Source: Arthrobacter sp. CDRTa11
GTDB lineage: Bacteria > Actinomycetota > Actinomycetes > Actinomycetales > Micrococcaceae
Reading direction: 5' to 3'
Length of the DNA: 64,000 nucleotides
Assembly (NCBI RefSeq): GCF_026427775.1
Contig: NZ_CP044532.1
Location: 3,596,001-3,660,000, forward strand
Shown here: piece by piece, positions 60,939-64,000 of the stretch
How positions within the stretch are numbered: the stretch's first letter is position 1
How the letters are laid out: each line of letters begins with the position of its first letter
Translations under genes and position numbers: made by a program
Notes under the pieces: generated by a model
Databases searched by the model: none
What the model was told of the DNA's origin: nothing
Seen by the model: only the letters and a program-made list of their open reading frames with translations

Positions 60939-63206
60939 CTAGACCGCCAGAGCGCCGAGGCGCCGCTGTACCGCGTGGGAAGTCCCAATCGGGTCATCCA
61001 CCTGATTGATAGTGGTGTTGTACGTGTTCCCGCCCGCCGCGCCATTCGCGAGCGCTGACGTGTAAGCGCCGGCTGACATTGACGGGACCGCGGGGACGGA
61101 AACCATCCCCGTCACGGCCCGCGAAATGTCGCCGTGCATATCATCGAGGCCAAGGATTAGACCCTGACCAATATTGACGCCATAGCCACGGAACACCCGC
61201 GACGGGGAGTGAATGCCGAGTAACTGTTCGAACGGTCCACGGATCGCCTCAGGAACAATCGACAGGACAGCCCGACCGATGGAACCCATCATCGACCCGA
61301 TACCGTCAATGAGCCCCTGGATGATGTTCTTACCCGTGTTGAACAGGGTCGAACCGATGTTCCCCATCGCGCCCAGGATCTTCCCGCCAAGGCCAGTGAA
61401 GAAGCCGACAACGCTACCGATCATCCCCGAAACACCATTGACCACGTTGTTCCACGTATCCGCGAAGAACCGGCCAATGTTCTCAAGGACACCGCCCACG
61501 ATCCTGGACACATTACTCATGCCCATAGTGATCAGGGATCCCACAATGGCAATCGCGCCTGTGACAATCGTCTGGATGTTGGCCCACACGGCGCCAAAGA
61601 TGTTCTGTATCCCGGTCCAGACCTTGTCCCAGTCACCAGTGATGATGCCAGTGACAACCTGAATCACACCCTGCACAGCCTGCATCACGTTCTTGATGAG
61701 TTCAGCGATGAAGCTGAACACCGTCACCACGACCGGCATCAGAGCCTCAATAGCCGGAATCAGCGCCGCCATAAGAATGGTGATCAGCGGGGCAATCGCG
61801 GCGATCACGTCACTAAGAATCGAGATTAGAGGCGGCAAGATTGCTGTTACCAGGCTGGTGATGATCGGCGAAAGCTGCGTCATCAACGAAGTGATCAGCG
61901 GCGCAAGCGAGGAAATCACACCGCCAATGACCGGCGCTAGGGTAGCCATAGCCGTGCCCAGCGTCCCAACGATCTGTGACAGCGCCGGCATCAACGAGAT
62001 GGCCAGCCCAGACAGATGCTGCACAAGGATCTGCACAATCGGCATCAATGCAGCCATCGCCACACCGAGAACCCCGGCAACCACGGACCCAAGCTGCGTG
62101 AACGTCCCCACCAGTTGCGGAAGGATCGGCTGAATGACCTTGAAGATCAGTCCCAGCGGAGAGAAGGAAGACGCCAACGCAACAATCTGGGGGATCAGTG
62201 GTCCGAACGACGCGCCAAGCGACGCGCCGACTTCCTTCATGGTGTCAAACACCGGACGGGCAACGGCACCGATGCGCTCCATAACCCCAGCGAAACCGCT
62301 TGAAGTTATGTCACCATCACCAGCCTTGAACGCCGCCCCCATAGCGGTAAACCCGCCAATGACCTCACGTATAACCACCTGAGCTCCCACCAACGCAGGG
62401 CCCAAACCAGTCAGCAACGCACCCGTCAACGAACTAACAGCCGGGAGGAGAGCCGCGCCGATCTGCGTCTTACCGTTCTCCCACACAGCATTCAACCGCT
62501 GCTGCTTACCAGCCAGGGTGTCAGCCTCAGAAGCGAAGTTACCGTGAGCGTCCGCGGTCTGCTTCATGATCAGCGATAGGGTAGCGGCCTGGGTAGCCTC
62601 AGCGGACAGGGACCCGCCGACTTTCGCGAACCCCAGCGCAGCAGCCTCAGCATCAATCTTCGCCTGCGACAGGCTAACGCCGTACTTCTCAATGGGGTCA
62701 CGCTCGCCCTTGAGGGCCGAGGACAGGGCCTCAACAGCCTCAGAGGTGGTCCCGCCGAACATCGACGCAAGATCCGCGCCGGTCCCGATCAGTTCCTTCG
62801 TCTTCGGCGCGAGCTGATCCATCGCCGTTCCGCCGTTTTTCAACTGCGAACCAATCAACGTACCCAGCTCGTTGAACTCATTCGAGGTCAGGCCGACATC
62901 CATCGCCGCGGACTTCGACCACTCATTCATCTGCCCCGCGGAGCCCTTGAAGATCGCGTTGATAGCGCCGACGCTCTGCTCCAACTCGCCAGCCCCACTA
63001 ATGGCGGACTTGAAGAACGAACCAATACCCAGAGCACCGAGGGCAGCGGCGGCAATACCAAATGCCCCACCGAAGCCCCTGCCGGCAGACTTGCCAGCGT
63101 CAGCGCCCGACGATTCCGCGCTCCCGAAGGCGGACTTGATCTGGCCCGCCAATTTTGATGTCTCCAATGAGACGGACACGAAGGCCGCGCCTAATTCTGT
63201 GGCCAT
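60939..63206 (-). CDS. Phage tail tape-measure protein
   Basis: 755-residue tail protein. Residues 10-60 hold a SLETSKLAGQIKSAFGSAES-like start, then GVINAIFKG-type TMP motif (GELEQSVGAINAIFKGSAGQ), and a long repetitive hydrophobic middle (many PLITSL, PIITSLV, APVIGGVISSL units) predicted as alpha-helical membrane-like segments. The C-terminal IPEAIRGPFEQLLGIHSPSR is typical of TMPs. AAGGAG lies 8 bases upstream of ATG 63206. The length predicts a tail of roughly 110 nm if 1.5 angstrom per residue applies. No tail chaperone, major tail or minor tail gene is adjacent. Confidence 0.88.
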   Translation of the reverse strand: MATELGAAFVSVSLETSKLAGQIKSAFGSAESSGADAGKSAGRGFGGAFGIAAAALGALGIGSFFKSAISGAGELEQSVGAINAIFKGSAGQMNEWSKSAAMDVGLTSNEFNELGTLIGSQLKNGGTAMDQLAPKTKELIGTGADLASMFGGTTSEAVEALSSALKGERDPIEKYGVSLSQAKIDAEAAALGFAKVGGSLSAEATQAATLSLIMKQTADAHGNFASEADTLAGKQQRLNAVWENGKTQIGAALLPAVSSLTGALLTGLGPALVGAQVVIREVIGGFTAMGAAFKAGDGDITSSGFAGVMERIGAVARPVFDTMKEVGASLGASFGPLIPQIVALASSFSPLGLIFKVIQPILPQLVGTFTQLGSVVAGVLGVAMAALMPIVQILVQHLSGLAISLMPALSQIVGTLGTAMATLAPVIGGVISSLAPLITSLMTQLSPIITSLVTAILPPLISILSDVIAAIAPLITILMAALIPAIEALMPVVVTVFSFIAELIKNVMQAVQGVIQVVTGIITGDWDKVWTGIQNIFGAVWANIQTIVTGAIAIVGSLITMGMSNVSRIVGGVLENIGRFFADTWNNVVNGVSGMIGSVVGFFTGLGGKILGAMGNIGSTLFNTGKNIIQGLIDGIGSMMGSIGRAVLSIVPEAIRGPFEQLLGIHSPSRVFRGYGVNIGQGLILGLDDMHGDISRAVTGMVSVPAVPSMSAGAYTSALANGAAGGNTYNTTINQVDDPIGTSHAVQRRLGALAV

Positions 63207-63375
63207 GTTTGACTCCTTAAAGTCAAAGAGCCAGCAACCGGTTACGGTGCTGACTCATTACGAATGGCGCCACTGCGCCCACATGAAACCTGGGGGTGCT
63301 ACCCCTCCCACTGCCCCATTTAGCCCGCCTCCGGCATAGGGCTGTTCTCACTCATGGGCTTTTTTCCACACGGCC
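63207..63375. other. Non-coding gap upstream of the tape-measure gene
   Basis: Holds a hairpin (GAGCCAGCA...TGCTGACTC) near 63220-63250 and AGCCCGCC...GGGCTTTTTT (about 63320-63366), which could terminate plus-strand transcription. No tail-assembly gene is found where a phage would have one. Confidence 0.4.
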
Positions 63376-63717
63376 TCACCACTGCCGGCTAGTGCGTAAC
63401 GGGGGTGCTGGCGGCTCATCTGAGGGCTTGGAACGCCTGCCCTTGCTGCCGTCCCCCTTGCTGCTGTTACAAGCCCGGTGCATGCCCTCTAGCCCCTCCA
63501 AACCGGGTGCCATCCTCCCGCCGAGGTTCACGGCGTGCTTGTGGTCAGCGGTAAAGCTGCGGGCGTCTTTCCAGAAGTCCGGGTACAGCTTGCGGTCCTC
63601 GAACTCCCACAGGAACGGCTCTCCACAGTCAGCGCACGGCAGATCACGGGCGCGGTAGTGACGTTTCAGCGCTTCTCGTTGGGCCACATAGCGCCGGTCA
63701 TTTCTGTACGTCTTCAC
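63376..63717 (-). CDS. HNH endonuclease
   Basis: 113-residue HNH nuclease. Zinc ligands LPCADCGEP (about 26-34) and the HNH core: FTADHKHAVNLGGRM (His metal ligand) and MHRACNSSKGD. Small HNH proteins next to phage terminase or packaging genes nick at packaging sites. Start is GTG 63717 (VKTYRNDRR), without clear Shine-Dalgarno. It is divergent from the partial gene at the window end. Confidence 0.85.
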   Translation of the reverse strand: MKTYRNDRRYVAQREALKRHYRARDLPCADCGEPFLWEFEDRKLYPDFWKDARSFTADHKHAVNLGGRMAPGLEGLEGMHRACNSSKGDGSKGRRSKPSDEPPAPPLRTSRQW

Positions 63718-63960
63718 ACCAAAAAAGCACCAACTCTCAGATACGAAAAAAGACCCCGTAAAAGGGCCTCAAAAGGGGCAAAAACCGCTAGAACAAGCGG
63801 AATTTCGACTATCCCGCGTGGAAAAAAAGTCGCGGGGGGATATTTTGTGCCTATGCCGGAGGAGGCACAGGCAGGGTGGGGAGGGGGTGGGTCCCCCCAC
63901 CTCTTCTTCTTTCTGATGTTGCTCCCCTTGGGGGTGTTGCTTGCGGGTTAGTGTGGTGCG
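63718..63960. other. Structured non-coding region
   Basis: 243 bases between divergent phage-like genes. It contains poly-A stretches, CCGCT...AGCGG, and GC-rich GGGGAGGGGGTGGGTCCCCCCACC stems (here quoted in part: GTGGGTCCCCCCACC). A TAGTGT hexamer (63949-63954) stands six bases before the GTG at 63961. Confidence 0.4.
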
Positions 63961-64000
63961 GTGACTGTTCCTGATGATGTAGTGCCGAAGCGTCCGAGGT
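63961..64000 (+). CDS. Partial phage-like CDS at window end
   Basis: GTG 63961 opens VTVPDDVVPKRPR and continues past the window. TAGTGT six bases before suggests a leaderless start. A phage terminase small subunit often starts with such a short acidic/basic N-terminus and follows an HNH gene, but thirteen residues do not prove it. Confidence 0.35.
   Translation, partial: MTVPDDVVPKRPR

Overview
The window is high-GC (visibly about 65-70 %) chromosomal DNA with densely packed genes, many GTG/TTG starts, actinobacterial family signatures (DUF3107, DUF3117, 7Fe ferredoxin, TatB, coproporphyrin-type heme genes, actinobacterial DapD) and local gene orders that I recall from Mycobacterium tuberculosis. 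Codon use and protein style fit Micrococcaceae, most likely Arthrobacter or Pseudarthrobacter. No rRNA, tRNA, CRISPR array or intact insertion sequence was seen.

Layout. 1-3.5 kb: heme synthesis (partial hemY, hemE, divergent hemA). 3.5-6.1 kb: moeZ, a TetR regulator, DUF3107 and a small membrane protein, an order like the mycobacterial moeZ/Rv3208/Rv3208A block. 6.2-10.3 kb: a pterin dehydratase-VOC fusion, then thiamine synthesis (thiOSG behind a TPP riboswitch, divergent thiE). 10.4-14.8 kb: RNB ribonuclease, DEAD-box helicase and an orphan DNA methyltransferase. 14.9-24.9 kb: PHP phosphoesterase, Xaa-Pro aminopeptidase, stress protein, MgtE-N/CBS protein, DUF1003, Mrp ATPase, TatB, SigE with its anti-sigma factor, O-methyltransferase and DUF3117; this resembles the mycobacterial Rv1211-Rv1232 region, but without an htrA between the anti-sigma gene and tatB. 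25-34.2 kb: PIG-V-type mannosyltransferase, DivIVA-like protein, LOG protein, glutamate-type ABC operon (gluABCD), divergent dapE/dapD and a secreted protein. 34.2-44.2 kb: regulator, galE, gltA, dapC, fdxA, a decayed AbiEi/DUF559 gene, typA and an SGNH lipoprotein. 44.3-51.7 kb: oligopeptide ABC operon and a separate LpqW-like solute-binding lipoprotein. 51.8-58.9 kb: an organosulfur-uptake operon (ssuACB-type ABC, two flavin monooxygenases, aldo/keto reductase) behind a leader with cysteine-rich micro-ORFs and a terminator-like hairpin. 58.9-64 kb: a phage-derived region (excisionase-like HTH, helicase-associated-domain protein, lipoprotein, tape-measure protein, HNH nuclease).

Themes. Several genes have a TANNNT hexamer 5-7 bases before the start codon, indicating leaderless transcripts. 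dapC, dapD and dapE together cover consecutive steps of the succinylase branch of meso-diaminopimelate synthesis. Two ABC operons carry a stable hairpin right after the solute-binding-protein gene, consistent with higher binding-protein expression. The sulfur cluster combines import, oxidative C-S cleavage and aldehyde reduction under apparent cysteine-responsive attenuation. The right-hand phage region is the least ordinary part: a tape-measure gene stands without other tail genes beside it, and the region continues past the window edge.
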